Shown: positions 21,350-32,924 of the stretch, piece after piece
How the letters are laid out: every line of letters starts with the position of its first letter
Position numbering within the stretch: position 1 is the first letter of the stretch
Assembly: GCA_963585895.1 (NCBI GenBank)
Contig: OY757939.1
Coordinates: 27,088,867-27,152,866 of the forward strand
From: Sepioteuthis lessoniana
Lineage: Eukaryota; Mollusca; Cephalopoda; Myopsida; Loliginidae
Length of the DNA: 64,000 nucleotides
Direction: 5' to 3'
The notes under the pieces: generated by a model
Seen by the model: the letters and a program-made list of their open reading frames with translations, nothing else
What the model was told of the DNA's origin: nothing
Database searches by the model: none
Position numbers and translations under genes: made by a program

Positions 21350-22236
21350 GCTACATTTTATTAATCAATAGATCTGCCTCCATTGACTTGAGAATACCAC
21401 TTCACATCTCACTGCTTTTGAGTTTAGAACTGAAGGAAGATGCAACATTGACAATGAAGCGAGGATTATTTTCCTCTGACTACGTGAACGACTTCTTCCT
21501 TTTCCTGATGTGAACTTAAGGGTATTTACAGCCAAGGGGACATTTCTTCATTTATTAAGCCATTGCCAAGGAATGAATAACACTACGTTTTCAAAAGCTT
21601 CTAAAATGGATCATTTAAGAAAAATATACTTAATTTAAAGGCAAACTGAATAAGATATATGCAATGAAAAATAATATATAAATTAATACATCTGTATCTA
21701 TTGTTCGTGTGTTTTACTCAGGAAAAAGGAAATGCATAAAAAAAAATGAAAAAAAAGAGAAACAAAGAAAGACTGATGACATGTCTGATTTCCAACTTTC
21801 TTTTTATATTCCACACTCTTTTATACTATACTTCTATATATTTATTATGTTTTATCAATAAAACAACTTAGAGTGTAAGGTGCGCATCTCAAGGAAAGAC
21901 AAGAATGATATGGGAGAATATACATGCGGTTGCGCGTGTGTGTGCGTACAAAAGAGGAAAGAAATAGAAGGAAAGAAAAACCGACAATACATCAACTTTA
22001 CGACCTTCTTAACTCCATATTCTACTCTCTTTAAGGCTTTATTTATTTACTTAAAATACTTACCCGAGTTATATTTTTTTTAAGTATTCTTTAAAAATAA
22101 TTATTGACTTTAAGTCTGTTTTCAACTGCCATTTAGTTTGATGTCAAGTCTCGTTGGATCAATAGAATTTATTGCTTAATTAATTAGAAATAAATAAATC
22201 AGGTTTAGTGCTTTATAATTAGTATTCAACGAGAAA
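21350..22236. other. No gene seen
   Basis: AT-rich; the 67-codon frame at 21880-22083 has no recognisable motif. Confidence 0.45.

Positions 22237-22288
<52 letters not shown>
22237..22288. repeat. (TA)n microsatellite
   Basis: About 52 bp of TA. The next 370 bp (to 22655) show no gene. Confidence 0.95.
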
Positions 22289-22291
<3 letters not shown>

Positions 22292-22659
22292 CACATTATG
22301 AATTCATATACATGTGCTTATTTGTATGTGTGCATGTACGTGTGTGTTTGTGTAACTAATAAAATAAACATTAAAATACCATACTGATCTTCTTCAAAAG
22401 TTGATGGGTGTTTCTAACTAAACCAAAAAGATTTCCCGGGGTTCAGCCAGGTGATACCAATATAATTAATCATTAATTTTTTTTCTGCACAAATATATTA
22501 AACTAACTGAAGTATTAATTTATGGTGGGTAAAAAAATGTTAACATTCCATCATAATCTTCAATATTTTAGATTATAGAAAATATTACTCGCTGTCTACG
22601 TTTGCATACGTCTTCACTTTTTCATTATTTTCTTTAAATGTAGACAGGAAGATCTGATC

Positions 22660-22971
22660 ATAAATACAACACAAGGATGCTAGGTGCTGTTTGGAACAAA
22701 TACTGGAAGCAATAAATCACAAAATAACAGCTATATGGCCACTAACCTCTCATCTCAAAAAACATCCAAGGAAGACGAACAAGACATGCTGATTACTACT
22801 AGGGAAGTAAGAACGAACTCGTTAGCAATGTTTTCGTATGGACTTTTACTCATGGACACACTTGTAAAGTCTTACATACATTGGTTCTGTGTGGATTCAG
22901 GATGCAGTTTTGAGGATCTGCCAGGAACGATGGATGATAGGGACGGATGTGAGAGAGGGAGAAAGATAGAT

Positions 22972-23036
<65 letters not shown>

Positions 23037-23045
23037 CGTGCTTTT
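22660..23045 (+). mobile_element. LINE family F (RTE-like) 3' end with (GA)n
   Basis: The frame at 22684-23142 is a partly shifted remnant. The recognisable pieces are the C-terminal block ending in CSFEDLPGTMDDRD (about 22904-22945), and, in other frames, the HLPPIS..TIQVRRTRHAGH-type region (22730-22790). (GA)n at 22977-23031 sits where the element would encode WRERVRE. Pseudogene. Confidence 0.75.
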
Positions 23046-23420
23046 AGTAAGACCTGTTGATAATATCTATATCATCCTTACGTTAAAAAAAGAATTCTTA
23101 ACTGTTTACAGTATTATTAAACGGTTATATAACTACCAATGATTTGTGTCACCATTGTCATTACAGTAAGAAAACAACACTTATCCCCTTATTCACTTAT
23201 ATATGTCCTTGGTTTTATTCGGGACGTTTCACGTTGACTGGACTAATGGAGATATATTGAAGAAACAAAGGACGGGGAGTTTTTGTCTCAAATCTACTGG
23301 CATCTTTAAGTTGATTAAATTGTTTCCTATTTCGCTCCGAAGCGCTGGTTGTTGGAAAAGTAGGGAAAATATGTATATCCTCTTCCTCTAATCATCATCA
23401 TTAAGTCATGCCAACAGCAC
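23046..23420. other. No gene recognised
   Basis: Spacer between two oppositely oriented family F fragments; the short frame at 23203-23391 has no known motif. Confidence 0.4.
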
Positions 23421-23424
23421 TTAT

Positions 23425-23435
23425 TCTCTCTCTCT

Positions 23436-23476
<41 letters not shown>

Positions 23477-23835
23477 ACCCACAAACACACATACACACAA
23501 TCACACCATTTCTCCCAATAGTCCAACGCTCTTGGCAGGTCCTCTACACAGCATTAATTGTCCGCACAGAGCAGATGAATACAAGTTTTTGTTGGTCAAC
23601 TAACACGGGTGTGTCCAGGTATGGAAGTCCATTAGAGAACGTCACTTATGAGTTCGTTCCTGTTTCTCCAGCAGTTCCACCATCTTTTGTTCGTCTTACT
23701 GGGATGTTTTTTTGAGATGGGAAGCAAGTAGCCCAATAGCAGTTATTTTGTGAGGTGTTGCTTCCAAGATTTGTTCCAAACAGTACGTAGCATCCTTGGG
23801 TAGTTCTCATCTAGCCTTTTCTCCCAGCATTTCGT
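23425..23835 (-). mobile_element. LINE family F (RTE-like) 3' end, inverted
   Basis: Begins with (CT)n (23425-23470), then 'cgctcttggcaggtcctc', 'gagaacgtcacttatgag', 'gttcgtcttactgggatg' and 'ttgttccaaacagtacgtag': the reverse complement of the family F text. It faces the copy at 22660-23045. Confidence 0.75.
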
Positions 23836-24196
23836 GAAAGTTTAGGTGGTCCAACCATACATTGGTACTGATACGGTTATAACTTGTTATCCTTTCTACC
23901 GGTTGTGAATACAACGGTTAGCAACTTCAAAAGCTCGCCTAAATGATGAACTCACATAAAAATATATTTGGTGAATTTATCTTATTATGAATATCTTAGG
24001 AAATTTACATATTTCGGTAAAAATATTCCACAGGTTTTGTTAATGAATAACTTTTAGACATTTAATCAATATTTATCAATTTGCATATTTTCGTTTTTGT
24101 CCAAGTTTGATTTTTAATCAGTAATGCTATTTGATTATTTCTCATATCCAGTTTGAAAAAAAAGAACTGTCTCTGAACCAAAGGACTAGTAAGTAA
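23836..24196. other. No gene seen
   Basis: AT-rich spacer without recognised repeats. Confidence 0.5.
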
Positions 24197-24440
24197 AGTT
24201 GGTGACCGTAATCGAGGGTGACACGAAAACTCCCTTTTCGATAACTACTACACCAAGGTGTAGGAGAGGGCACTATTTCTTTCCCTTGGTTGCTCCACTT
24301 TAACATTGATCCGTAACTTATAATGCTGAGTGTTAAGCAGGGAGGCATCAAGTATCATTTTTTTAGTCTTTGCTATGCCTCGACCTGGGATTGAACCCAG
24401 GTCTTCTGGGCCATTGACGAACACTCTAACCATTATCCGG
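24197..24440 (-). mobile_element. SINE family E, full length
   Basis: 'agttggtgaccgtaatcg' (3' end), 'ctcccttttcgataactact', 'gagtgttaagcagggagg', B-box-like 'gggattgaaccca' and head 'gaacactctaaccatta' on the plus strand. Confidence 0.85.
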
Positions 24441-24449
24441 TTCAGATGA

Positions 24450-24790
24450 GTGGTAACACCCCACAAAACAACAGCTGTACAGCCACTTACCTCCCATCAC
24501 TAAACCCATCCAAGTAAAACGAACAAGACATGCAGGACACTGCTAGAGAAGCTAGGACCAACTCATAAGTGACGTTCCTCAATAGACTCCTGCACGTGGA
24601 CATGTTAGTGTGGGCTGACCAGCAAAATCTTACCTACATCAGCTGTGTGCAAACACAGGATATAGTCTGGAAGACCTGCTGAGAGCAAGGGGTGATAGGG
24701 ATCGATGGAGAGAGAGAGAGAGAGACAGAAAGACAGAGAGTCAGTGAGATCCGTTCATTCAACGCAACTTGATGATGATGATCAAGGAAC
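24450..24790 (+). mobile_element. LINE family F (RTE-like) 3' end
   Basis: 'cacttacctcccatcacta', 'aacgaacaagacatgcagg', 'tgtgtgcaaacacaggatat', 'gaagacctgctgagagcaa', short (GA)n at 24711-24725, tail 'cttgatgatgatg'. No intact frame. Confidence 0.75.
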
Positions 24791-24796
24791 ATGCAA

Positions 24797-25095
24797 AATT
24801 GATTGGTTGCTTGATTTTAATGGCATATAAATCAGTATGGGTTATTTTATTCCAATAGGTTAGTGAATTGCATTCATTGTAGGTTTATTTTTACATTTTT
24901 ACAATTTTAAAAGATTAAAGATTTTTAACGCATGGTCTAATTGAATACTAATCATTTTCAAATAGGACTATGCGTTCCATAGATGGGGACTCTAACGATA
25001 CAGGATCAAAATGAACCTGAATGGCAATGACGGGGTACACCCCACTTCCTTGGACTAGAACTTCCCCATTTGATGCAATTTAGATCATACCAGGA
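24797..25095 (-). mobile_element. Family A variant
   Basis: Variant tail 'gattttaatggcatataaat', 'gggttattttattcc', body, then 'ctgaatggcaatgacgggg' and 'gatcataccaggacacac'. Confidence 0.65.
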
Positions 25096-25110
25096 CACAC
25101 ACACACACAA

Positions 25111-25144
<34 letters not shown>
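25095..25144. repeat. (CA)n-(TA)n compound microsatellite
   Basis: (CA)n then (TA)n between a family A fragment and a SINE C copy. Confidence 0.95.
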
Positions 25145-25145
<1 letters not shown>

Positions 25146-25146
<1 letters not shown>

Positions 25147-25370
25147 GACGCGCTTAACGTAATTGGTATCGGAAGGAATGGAAACAGCGTACCGAGTTCA
25201 AATCCTGGACAAGGTTATTTGTGTTTCAATTTACACTAATGCACGTGAGAAGGGCATGAACCCATCTCTTCCTCTGCACGTTATGATAAAAACAGTCTGG
25301 AGGATCGTGTTTATTCGCCTTGCCTAGGCAACCAGCCAATGAGAAAGAAAAACTGTGGATACAAATTAGC
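25146..25370 (+). mobile_element. SINE family C
   Basis: tRNA-like head 'cgtaattggtatcggaagg' with B-box-like 'gagttcaaatcctgg' (about 25195); body 'gccttgcctaggcaacc'; cut off at the right by SINE E. Confidence 0.7.
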
Positions 25371-25375
25371 TATGT

Positions 25376-25545
25376 AGCCCATTGGCATAATTGTTAGAGT
25401 GTTTGCCAATGGTACAGGAGCCGGGTGTTCAATCCCTGGTCGAGTTATACCAAACATTCAAAAAATGGTACATAATACCTTCTTGGTTGACACTCAGCAT
25501 TACAAGGTAAGGATCAACGGTAAAGTGAAGCAAGTTTAGAAAGTA
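25376..25545 (+). mobile_element. SINE family E, 3'-truncated
   Basis: Head 'gcccattggcataattgtt' with 'agagtgtttgccaatgg', B-box-like 'gtgttcaatccctgg', body to 'aaagtgaagcaag'; the end is missing. 25546-25735 shows no gene. Confidence 0.75.
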
Positions 25546-25739
25546 TTCTAAATTGGGGTTTACGTTTTTGTGATCATGATAAAAAAAAGTACTTCCTATT
25601 TATCTGGGGAGATGATAGATTCATACTTCTTTTTAGATAGTTCCTTTAGAGCATTTGCATATCTTCTTGGTATAATCTATTTTCTGTGTTCTTCAGAATT
25701 CTCTCCCGAAGAGGATTTCAAGTTCTATGATAAGACAAG

Positions 25740-26277
25740 TCGGCTGGTGGGGGCAGTTGAATATACCGGCGGCATCTCTACAGAGGAGTAAGACTCCCAC
25801 CCCAACGAGTGACACAGAGCAATCTTAAGGTGAGACTCCAGTAATACTGGAGCTTTGGGGAATGCAGAGTACCCATTCACTGCCATTACTCCCGGGTCTT
25901 CTCTGGCCCGGAATAAGAGCACCTGATAGGGTCCTATTTATGGGTCAAATATAATTCTTTTCCCATTTAAACTGAGCGCAAAAAATAATATTTGTGTTTA
26001 AATTAATTGTTTAAAATAGAACGATTGGATCATTTATCTGTGTCTAAACAAATGACTGAAGTTTAATTGAAATGTTAATGATATATAACAATACTTGGAA
26101 ACTTTTAACTTTGTTAACTTATGCTAAATCAAATTGTAAGAAATAGAACTGCTTGATCACTTAATTGTGTGTATCTGCATAATGTATTTATAAATCATAT
26201 ATTTGACATATAAGTATAAAAAGGATTTGCCATTAAATAACCAACTATAGTTGATATGCCAGAAAACCAAACCAAAG
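25740..26277 (+). mobile_element. Family A element, long form
   Basis: Head 'ggctggtgggggcagttgaa', 'ctctacagaggagtaagact', 'ccagtaatactggagctttg', 'tgccattactcccggg', body units, tail 'gatttgccattaaataacc', 'ttgatatgccagaaaacc', 'aaaccaaag'. Confidence 0.85.
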
Positions 26278-26384
26278 TTCTGTAATGGCTTTAATGCTGA
26301 ACTGAAGTATTGTAGTAATTTACTAAGCAGTATGCTCAGATGTGGCACAAGGCCGTGTGAATGGAGCGCCCAATGAGTATCAAA

Positions 26385-26640
26385 CTTACTCGTGAAGGTT
26401 TGCTAGTTTGCCAACCATTACATCACCAGAGGTGCCCAGAACTGAAACATCGTAGTCAGTGTGTACGAACGCCAGTGGCGCTCTTACGTTCACTTTCGGA
26501 CTAATACCCTTGGGAAAGGCATAAATGTTTTCATCCTTCCAGCTTCACGGCAAATAGTACCGATAATATTCTTTTACAAAAATGGTGCTGGCATTAAATA
26601 ATACACGAATGTTGATATGCCAGTAATTAAAGAAACCAAG
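26385..26640 (+). mobile_element. SINE family B
   Basis: Head with 'gccaaccattacatc', 'catcgtagtcagtgtgtacg'; body 'cgttcactttcggactaata' and 'cttgggaaaggcata'; tail 'gctggcattaaataatac' and 'ttgatatgccagtaattaaa'. Confidence 0.7.
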
Positions 26641-26973
26641 CATTTTCTTTACCGTTACAGTGATCATTGAAAATTTCGTTGATTTAGGATTTTCAAGATA
26701 AAGTTATTAAAAAAAAACAAATTAAAGACATATGCCTGAAAATGAATGTACAGCTAGATATTAAATGTTTCTACACGAAGACACGTTTAAGGCTAATAAA
26801 ATAAATTTGTATATAAGCATACCGTAGACAGAGAGTCAACTGCACCTGGCCGGATGATTACATAAGCGTGAATCTGTCTACGCTATTTTAACTTGGATCT
26901 ATCGATGCTCTACCACTGCTATTCAGATAAATGGGATATACTTTATTGATAAATTGAGCCGGCCATATTACAA

Positions 26974-26975
<2 letters not shown>

Positions 26976-27040
<65 letters not shown>
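26976..27040. repeat. (CA)n-(TA)n compound microsatellite
   Basis: The flanking text 'ttattgataaattgag.cggc' recurs on both sides (about 26945 and 27070), so a roughly 110-bp unit is duplicated around the tract. Confidence 0.9.
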
Positions 27041-27043
<3 letters not shown>

Positions 27044-27119
27044 TATTGAGATAAATGGGACATACTTTATTGATAAATTGAGTCGGCCATATGACACACA
27101 GACACACAGACATTATATA

Positions 27120-27360
27120 TATATTCCTGGCCCCTCCACACAAGCAGCATTCGACACAAGGCCAGTTTTTTTAGGAGTTTAATAGGTTTGAATTCAGAGT
27201 TTTCCTCTTGCTAGACTGCCATACCAAGGCTTAAGAACCCAGTCTGTCTTTCTATTTAGTCGGGGCTGGAAGGGTTCATTTATTTCTCAAGGGTATTAGC
27301 ATTATGTGAAATGCAAGCAGCCGCTTCTAGGATTAGAAATCGGGTCATCGAATTCCATTA
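27120..27360 (-). mobile_element. SINE family C
   Basis: 'ggcccctccacacaagcag' (3' end), 'gacacaaggccagttttttt', 'agttttcctcttgctagact', 'tttctcaagggtattagc'. The head is decayed. Confidence 0.7.
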
Positions 27361-27427
27361 TACTTCGTGCGCCTCCATTGATAGATACGTGCGCATGTGC
27401 ATTTATTCACATACGTTTTTTCTTGTT

Positions 27428-27433
<6 letters not shown>

Positions 27434-27492
<59 letters not shown>
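27434..27492. repeat. (TA)n-(TG)n compound microsatellite
   Basis: TA then TG units, directly against the tail of the following family A copy. Confidence 0.95.
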
Positions 27493-27493
<1 letters not shown>

Positions 27494-27955
27494 TTGGTTT
27501 GGTTTAGCTTGGTTTGGTTTTATACTGTATCAGCAATTGTACGTTATTTAATGTCATTCCTTTTTATACATAAATATCAAATATATCCAAGATTTGCAAA
27601 AATACTTTATAGATAACATACTTAAACGGGTCTGAGCTCATTTTTTTTTGCGCGCAGTTAAATGGTTTCCAGTATTGCTATATGTGTCACACTTTCACAT
27701 CAGTCATTTGTTTTTACACACTTTAAATGTCTAACTGTTTAATGTGGCCAATATATAGGATCATATCAGGTACTACCACTCCGGGCCTGAGTGGACTTGG
27801 CAGTTATGGCAATAAAGGAGTACTCCACATTCCCCAAATATCCAAGGCTCAGCCTCACGATCAGATTGTTTAATGTCATAACCAAGACACTCGTAGGGAG
27901 GTTCTTACCCCTCTGCAGAGGTGCAGTCGATCTATGCTACAGCACCAGCCGACTG
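27492..27955 (-). mobile_element. Family A element
   Basis: Tail 'ggtttggtttagcttggttt', body 'acatacttaaacgggtctga', 'actccgggcctgagtggact', head 'cagaggtgcagtcgatctat' and 'caccagccgactggtc'. Confidence 0.85.
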
Positions 27956-28365
27956 GTCTGACATATGTGAGTGTGTGCTTGTATGAATTAACACACACAC
28001 ACGCATACATATTGTGTGTGTGTTTGAATATATCTACGTATATCTATGTATATATCTATGTCTATGGACATATTTCTGTGTGTGTGTATGAGAGAGACAG
28101 ACAGACAGACTGTGTTTATAAAGTATTTAATTGGCTCCATCACAGCGAAATTTTAAACACTTAATTTTAATCACAAACATACAGAGACACACAGCCAGAG
28201 ATACAACGCATAGACACGGTCAAAAGCATGCACACACATGACACTTAACAGCTAAGGTAAGGCGAATTCATAGCACACAAGATCTACGCTCCCCACAACA
28301 CTATGCCACCGACCAAAAGCAATGCATCTATTATATGTAACTGCTTATCAGTGAAATATAAAGTC

Positions 28366-28370
<5 letters not shown>

Positions 28371-28424
<54 letters not shown>
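28371..28424. repeat. (TA)n microsatellite
   Basis: About 54 bp of TA. 27956-28370 holds CA/TG-rich text and no gene. Confidence 0.95.
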
Positions 28425-28426
<2 letters not shown>

Positions 28427-28563
28427 ACCAGATCACAAGTATTTCAATGGCGAAATTCTTTTTTTTTTTTTCGAGGTGCTAACCGTAAAACCTATTTGTT
28501 CACTCGTGCTTGTCAAAAAAAAATGACAAAGCAGTGTTATTTTTTTGTTGTTTTTGCTGCTTC

Positions 28564-28603
<40 letters not shown>

Positions 28604-29231
28604 GAAAGGATCTGTTTAGTGAGAGATGCAACAAATTCCCATCCCCCACCAAGTCCCGACTGTACCTGCGGGTCAGTAATTGTTCGAATCTCCATTTTCA
28701 AATCATTCGCAGTCCACCCTCTCGTCGTAACTCGATGAGCGTAAAAAAAGCGCCAACAGCAAAAACGGACTGACCAATCAGAGAAGAGATTGCTAAATGA
28801 ATGGACAACTAGACAAAGCATTCACAGTAAGTAAAAATAATGGGTCAGTCTTGCTTTTGACAAAAGTGTCTTAAAAAAAAAGAATATCGCTTATAATTCG
28901 ACTCAAAACATTCACACGCTTAAACAGAATTGCCTCTACAGTAACGCCCATAAAAATTTACAGCTTTCCTATTTTGTAATCTCTTTAGAAAATTTCTTTT
29001 TTCAAAATTAAAAATACCAGGATTTTATTATTCCGACAAGAATATTATACAGGGTGTTACAAAATTATCAGCTTCTCTATGGGTGTTCTTTTGTGATATG
29101 ATTTTAAAATCTATTCACTATCCTTGTCAACACGTTATTAAGATATTCTCCAACTGGTTTTTATAATATCAGTTCTGTTTTTATAGTATTATTATTATTA
29201 ATATTATTATAATTATCATTATTATTATTAT
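28425..29231. other. Apparently unique segment with (ATT)n
   Basis: Not matched to any repeat family here. Contains (ATT)n at about 28565-28603 and a CCAAT-box-like 'gaccaatcag' at about 28772. No reading frame with a recognised motif. A second ATT-rich stretch lies at 29188-29232. Confidence 0.4.
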
Positions 29232-29355
29232 TTACGTATCAAGGGTAAAGTGGAGCAATCCAGGGAAAGGAGTGGCGCCCTCCCCTACACCTCGGTGTAG
29301 TAGCTATTGCAAAGGGAGCCTTCTGGTCGCTCTCGACTACGGTCGCCAACTTTTA
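29232..29355 (+). mobile_element. SINE family E, 3' half
   Basis: 'tatcaagggtaaagtggagc', 'ctcccctacacctcggtgta', 'tctcgactacggtcgccaac'. Close to consensus but 5'-truncated, as retroposed copies often are. Confidence 0.8.
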
Positions 29356-29359
29356 TATA

Positions 29360-29805
29360 CCTGTTTTTACATTTAACTGTGTGTAAAAAGAACTATGCTC
29401 ATTGTTAACAGAATTATTTGAAATAAAACTGTTTTTGACATTTGCTCTGTGTACTTATACTAAACTGAATTGATTGAAATAGAACTGTTTTGATATTTAG
29501 CTGCGTGTGAACAAAAATATATATTTATGCTAAACTGATTTTTTAAAAAATGTTTATATGCATAAAGATGATTTGGCATTAAATAACCTACAATGGTTGA
29601 TATGCCATAAAACCCAACCAAACCAAATCCTATATATTTAATATATATGCATAAAGATGATTTGGCATTAAATAACTTACAATGGTTGATATGCCATAAA
29701 ACCAGACCAAACTTACAAACTTTCATCAAAATAACATAATTCGGCGTTATATGACCCGAAAAGGGTTGAGATGCCGTAAAACAAAACAACCAACCAACCA
29801 TTTCA
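29360..29805 (+). mobile_element. Family A element with two tandem tail units, plus a second tail
   Basis: Body units 'gaattgattgaaatagaact', then two tail units of about 87 bp (29560-29645 and 29647-29712) each with 'gatttggcattaaataac' and 'atggttgatatgccataaaa'. Another, GC-richer tail follows at 29735-29805 ('cgttatatgacccgaaaagg', '(accaaccaacc)'). Confidence 0.8.
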
Positions 29806-30425
29806 TTTCAAAATTACTCACCAATTTCAAAATGTCTCTCCAATTTTCATGTCTCGACACTGGAGTCCAGGCCTCAGTACAATATTCTGTATGAGATCTT
29901 ACTTGGGTTTAATAAGCAATATTTTCCTCCCTTGAATTAGATTTTTAATAGGGCAGCCAATCATTTAATTTGCCCTCTTCACATTAGTCAACATATGAGT
30001 GTTAGCTTTAAATTCATCACTGAAGTCAGCCCTTTGAATACATTCCTCGATTTTTTTTTTAAATTCCCAGTCGCTTAATTTATATTCAATTTTAAGGTTT
30101 AATAATGATTCTTCATAGAAATATGAACGTTTTTATCGCCAGTCGGGGATTCCAATAATTTATTCACAGGAATGGTAAACATGAGGAGACTTTTTGAAAT
30201 TATACAAACGTACACACACATATATTTTTATTATTATAATTATATATATTATTTATTATAATTGTTATTTAAAATAATTCTCTTTTCACTTATCATCTCA
30301 GTGCACTTGGACGTGTTTTTTAGGAACTCCCATCGAGAAGCCATAAAGTAAGTATCAGTATCACATTTGCTATTGTTCTTTCCGAACTCACAGCAAGGCC
30401 GACTTGTGCTCAACCATTATTATTA
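29806..30425. other. No gene recognised
   Basis: AT-rich; short TA and ATT runs near 30225-30265. Confidence 0.45.
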
Positions 30426-30429
30426 TCAT

Positions 30430-31252
30430 GTTACTCAATGGAGAGTTTTTTTTACATCAGCGTTAGCTGACGTGTTTTCAATGGAGTTTGAGTGACAGCA
30501 AATCTCCAAAAGTCTCCGGGACTCTTCTCAGTATTCTGGCCGATCTTAATAATGCTGTAGTCTGAATGGTTTCTACTTGTCCTCTTATTTCCAAGTCCTC
30601 TAGTCCCTATACCAATCCTTTGGTGACTGTACCAAGCGTACTAATTACAATTAGTATCACCGTCACTTTCATGTTCCATAGTTTCTTTCGTTTCTTAAGT
30701 AAGGTCTATATACTTCTCTTTTTTCGCTTTCTTTCAATTTTACTCTGAGGTTTGGCAGCCGAATCATGGACTTTGCAGTCCACAATTCGGCTGATATTTT
30801 TTTATTTATTGATTATCACTACGTCTGGTCGTCTGGCTAATATTAGGTGTTCTGTTTGTATTTCAAAACCTCATAGAATTTTGTGCATCTCATTCTCAAG
30901 AACGGATTCTAGTTTGTGCATGAATCACTTATTTGTTTAGTCGAATTTAAACTTCTTGCACGATTCCCAGTGGCTCACCTTTCCCCACAAAGTCGTGTCT
31001 AGTCTTATACTCTTTTAGCGCTAATTTGCCGGATTCTCTTAGTATGTGATTGATCATTTCGTCTCTATCACCATATAACCTACATTTACTATTTTGTTGT
31101 GTCTCATATATTTTTGCTTTTACGGAGCTGGTCTTTATGGCATTGTTTTGTGCTGATATTAGAAGAAATTCAGTTTTTCTCTTAACTTTTCTTAACTGTG
31201 TCCAAATCTCCTCGTGTGAGATTTCGCTTGTTTGTCGCTTGAAATGTCCATA
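30430..31252 (-). mobile_element. LINE family G (RLE-type) C-terminal half, pseudogene
   Basis: On the minus strand: NNAIKTSSVKA-type text, then the CCHC region (NSKC, then YGDRDEMINHILRE; about 31095-31040), KEYKTRHDFVGKVSHWES, an NKW-type HNP region, the nuclease region with RRPDVVIINK (about 30830-30800), then the GTVTKGLV-type segment and the 3' end 'caaatctccaaaagtctcc' (plus strand). Broken by stops. Product would be the endonuclease end of an R2-type retrotransposon protein. Confidence 0.8.
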
Positions 31253-31375
31253 TTATTATTATTTTACTCATTTGAGAGTTTTTCACTCCAGTGTTAGCTG
31301 AGGATATTCCACTGGAATTTGAGTGACAGCAAGTTTCCGCAAGTCTCCTGGACTATTCTTAGTACTGTAGTCGAT
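31253..31375 (-). mobile_element. LINE family G, very short 3' copy
   Basis: (ATT)n then 'ctcatttgagagtttttcac', 'ccagtgttagctgagg', 'ttgagtgacagcaag', 'cttagtactgtagtcg': only the last 120 bp of family G, adjoining the longer copy in the same orientation. Confidence 0.75.
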
Positions 31376-31379
31376 TATT

Positions 31380-32017
31380 ATCATCATTATTATTTACAAC
31401 TTACTTCTGGCTCTACGCTTAAATAGAAAAAAGAATGACTGACATTTCAAAGAGCCATTAAGAATTTTGTTTCCCTAAGGAAAAAAAAAGGGTTCGTGAT
31501 AAAAACACTTTATCCTTTGCTTCTTTATCTCATAATTGTTTTATTAGTAAACACGCATATACACCTACATAACGTCCAACTTAAAAGCCCATAAAAACAT
31601 ATTTTGCCCCGAAGCTCCGACCCCTGTCAACCTGACTTTTATTTTATGTATTCAGAGAGCAAAATCTTTGTGAAAATGTCAGGATATGTTTATAAATTTA
31701 CATCCACACACATGTATTGCAAAACGCCCTTCATTATCACTAATCTCTGATTTTGTTATTACTGTTTTGTTGGACAGGTTTTTAAAATTAATATTTGTCA
31801 TGTAATTGTGTTTCTCTTTTTTTATTTACGATGTTTCGGCTGAGTTTTTGATGGTGTTAGGTTTATTCAGCTTGAGGAAGGAGGTGTGCAATATCAACTT
31901 TTAGTAATGAATAGGAATACTTAAAACCATTTAACTGTGTAAAAGACCAAAATTCCTGAATCTATAGAACTGTATAAACAAATGGTCATTATTAAATGAA
32001 TGTATTCATATTATCCT
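31380..32017. other. No gene seen
   Basis: AT-rich. A scrap resembling family A body ('aaaccatttaactgtgtaaa') is at 31923-31990. Confidence 0.45.
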
Positions 32018-32310
32018 ATTTACCAACCCCTCCGATCGGGCATGATATGACACAAGGTCAATTTTTAAGCGGAGTTTAACAGGTTTGAATTCAGAGTTTT
32101 CCTTCTCCTAGACTAGTTGCCTCACCAAGCCTGAAGAAGCTAGTCTGCCCTACTATTTACCCATAGCTGGAGGGAGAATAATTGGATTCATACCTTTCCC
32201 AAGGGTATTAGTGCGAAGTGAAATGCAATCAGGCTCGTCCAGGATTTGAACTCGTGTCACTGTGTCCATTTCCTACGATGATAACCATTACACCACGGGC
32301 AACTCCTAAA
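32018..32310 (-). mobile_element. SINE family C, full length
   Basis: Plus-strand order: 'caacccctccgatcgggcat', 'acaaggtcaatttttaagcg', 'gagttttccttctcctagac', 'tttcccaagggtattagtgc', B-box-like 'caggatttgaactcgtg', A-box-like 'gataaccattacaccacggg'. Confidence 0.9.
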
Positions 32311-32324
32311 AAATGTATTCATAT

Positions 32325-32465
32325 TATACCGTCCATTGGCATAATAGAATGTTCACCAAGAGCCCTGTAGACCAAAGTTTAATCCCAGTCTCACCAAAGA
32401 CTCAAAAAATAGTACTTGATGCCTTCTTGCTTAACATTCATTATGATAAGGTATGGATAACTGGA
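32325..32465 (+). mobile_element. SINE family E, 3'-truncated
   Basis: Head 'gtccattggcataatagaat', decayed B box 'aaagtttaatcccag', body to 'gataaggtatggataac'. Its 3' half is replaced by the GC-richer sequence that follows. Confidence 0.7.
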
Positions 32466-32466
32466 T

Positions 32467-32882
32467 GACAAGCAATACGTTGGTATAAGCAGATCACGTG
32501 AATCACGAACCGGAAAAACGCGTAGGCTTTATAAACTTATATATATAGCGGTACCCACGTCAGACAGTCAGTAAGTCAGTCACAGAGTCACAGTCAGCCT
32601 GTTGGAACTAAAACCAAGTCAGGACAGAAACCGTCCTGGGCGCCACCTGGGGAGCCGCAACCCACAGCGGACCCCGGTTGAGAACCTTACGTCAAAGAAG
32701 CAAGCACTGAATATAGAAACAACATAGGTTTAGAAAAGTTCAATATAGCAGTCCTCCGCCAAGCTGTGTCCGCGTCCTTTGTCTCCCTGTCTCTCTCTCT
32801 CTCACACTTACAGAAGTTTCGACCCTTTCGAGAAATAAAAAGAGCCGCATGTTTTTATAAAGAAACTGTTCTTTATAGTTCA
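32467..32882 (+). mobile_element. Possible solo LTR / promoter-like block
   Basis: Starts TGACAAG and ends AGTTCA, with a TATA-box-like 'tttataaacttatatatata' at about 32528, a GC-richer block with repeated 'cagtcag' words (32570-32610), and an AATAAA at about 32844 before the end. This arrangement (TG..CA, TATA, poly-A signal) is that of an LTR. I see no target-site duplication, primer-binding site or internal coding region, so a cellular or other promoter remains possible. Confidence 0.35.
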
Positions 32883-32924
32883 TCATTTCTTCTTTCCTTC
32901 CATTGAGAACGCATCAAACATTTA

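Noticed and set aside
21771..21800. ctgatga at 21772 as a hammerhead core
   Set aside because: No GAAA strand or paired stem II follows.
22684..23142. 152-codon frame as a host gene
   Set aside because: Its text is LINE family F 3' sequence in mixed frames followed by a (GA)n tract.
28137..28170. Short open frames in 27.9-28.2 kb as a small secreted protein
   Set aside because: Driven by CA/TG and TA repeats; no consistent signal peptide or conserved motif.
29050..29070. 'acagggtgttacaaaa' as a transposon terminus
   Set aside because: Similar words occur at some transposon ends, but no matching inverted end was found nearby.
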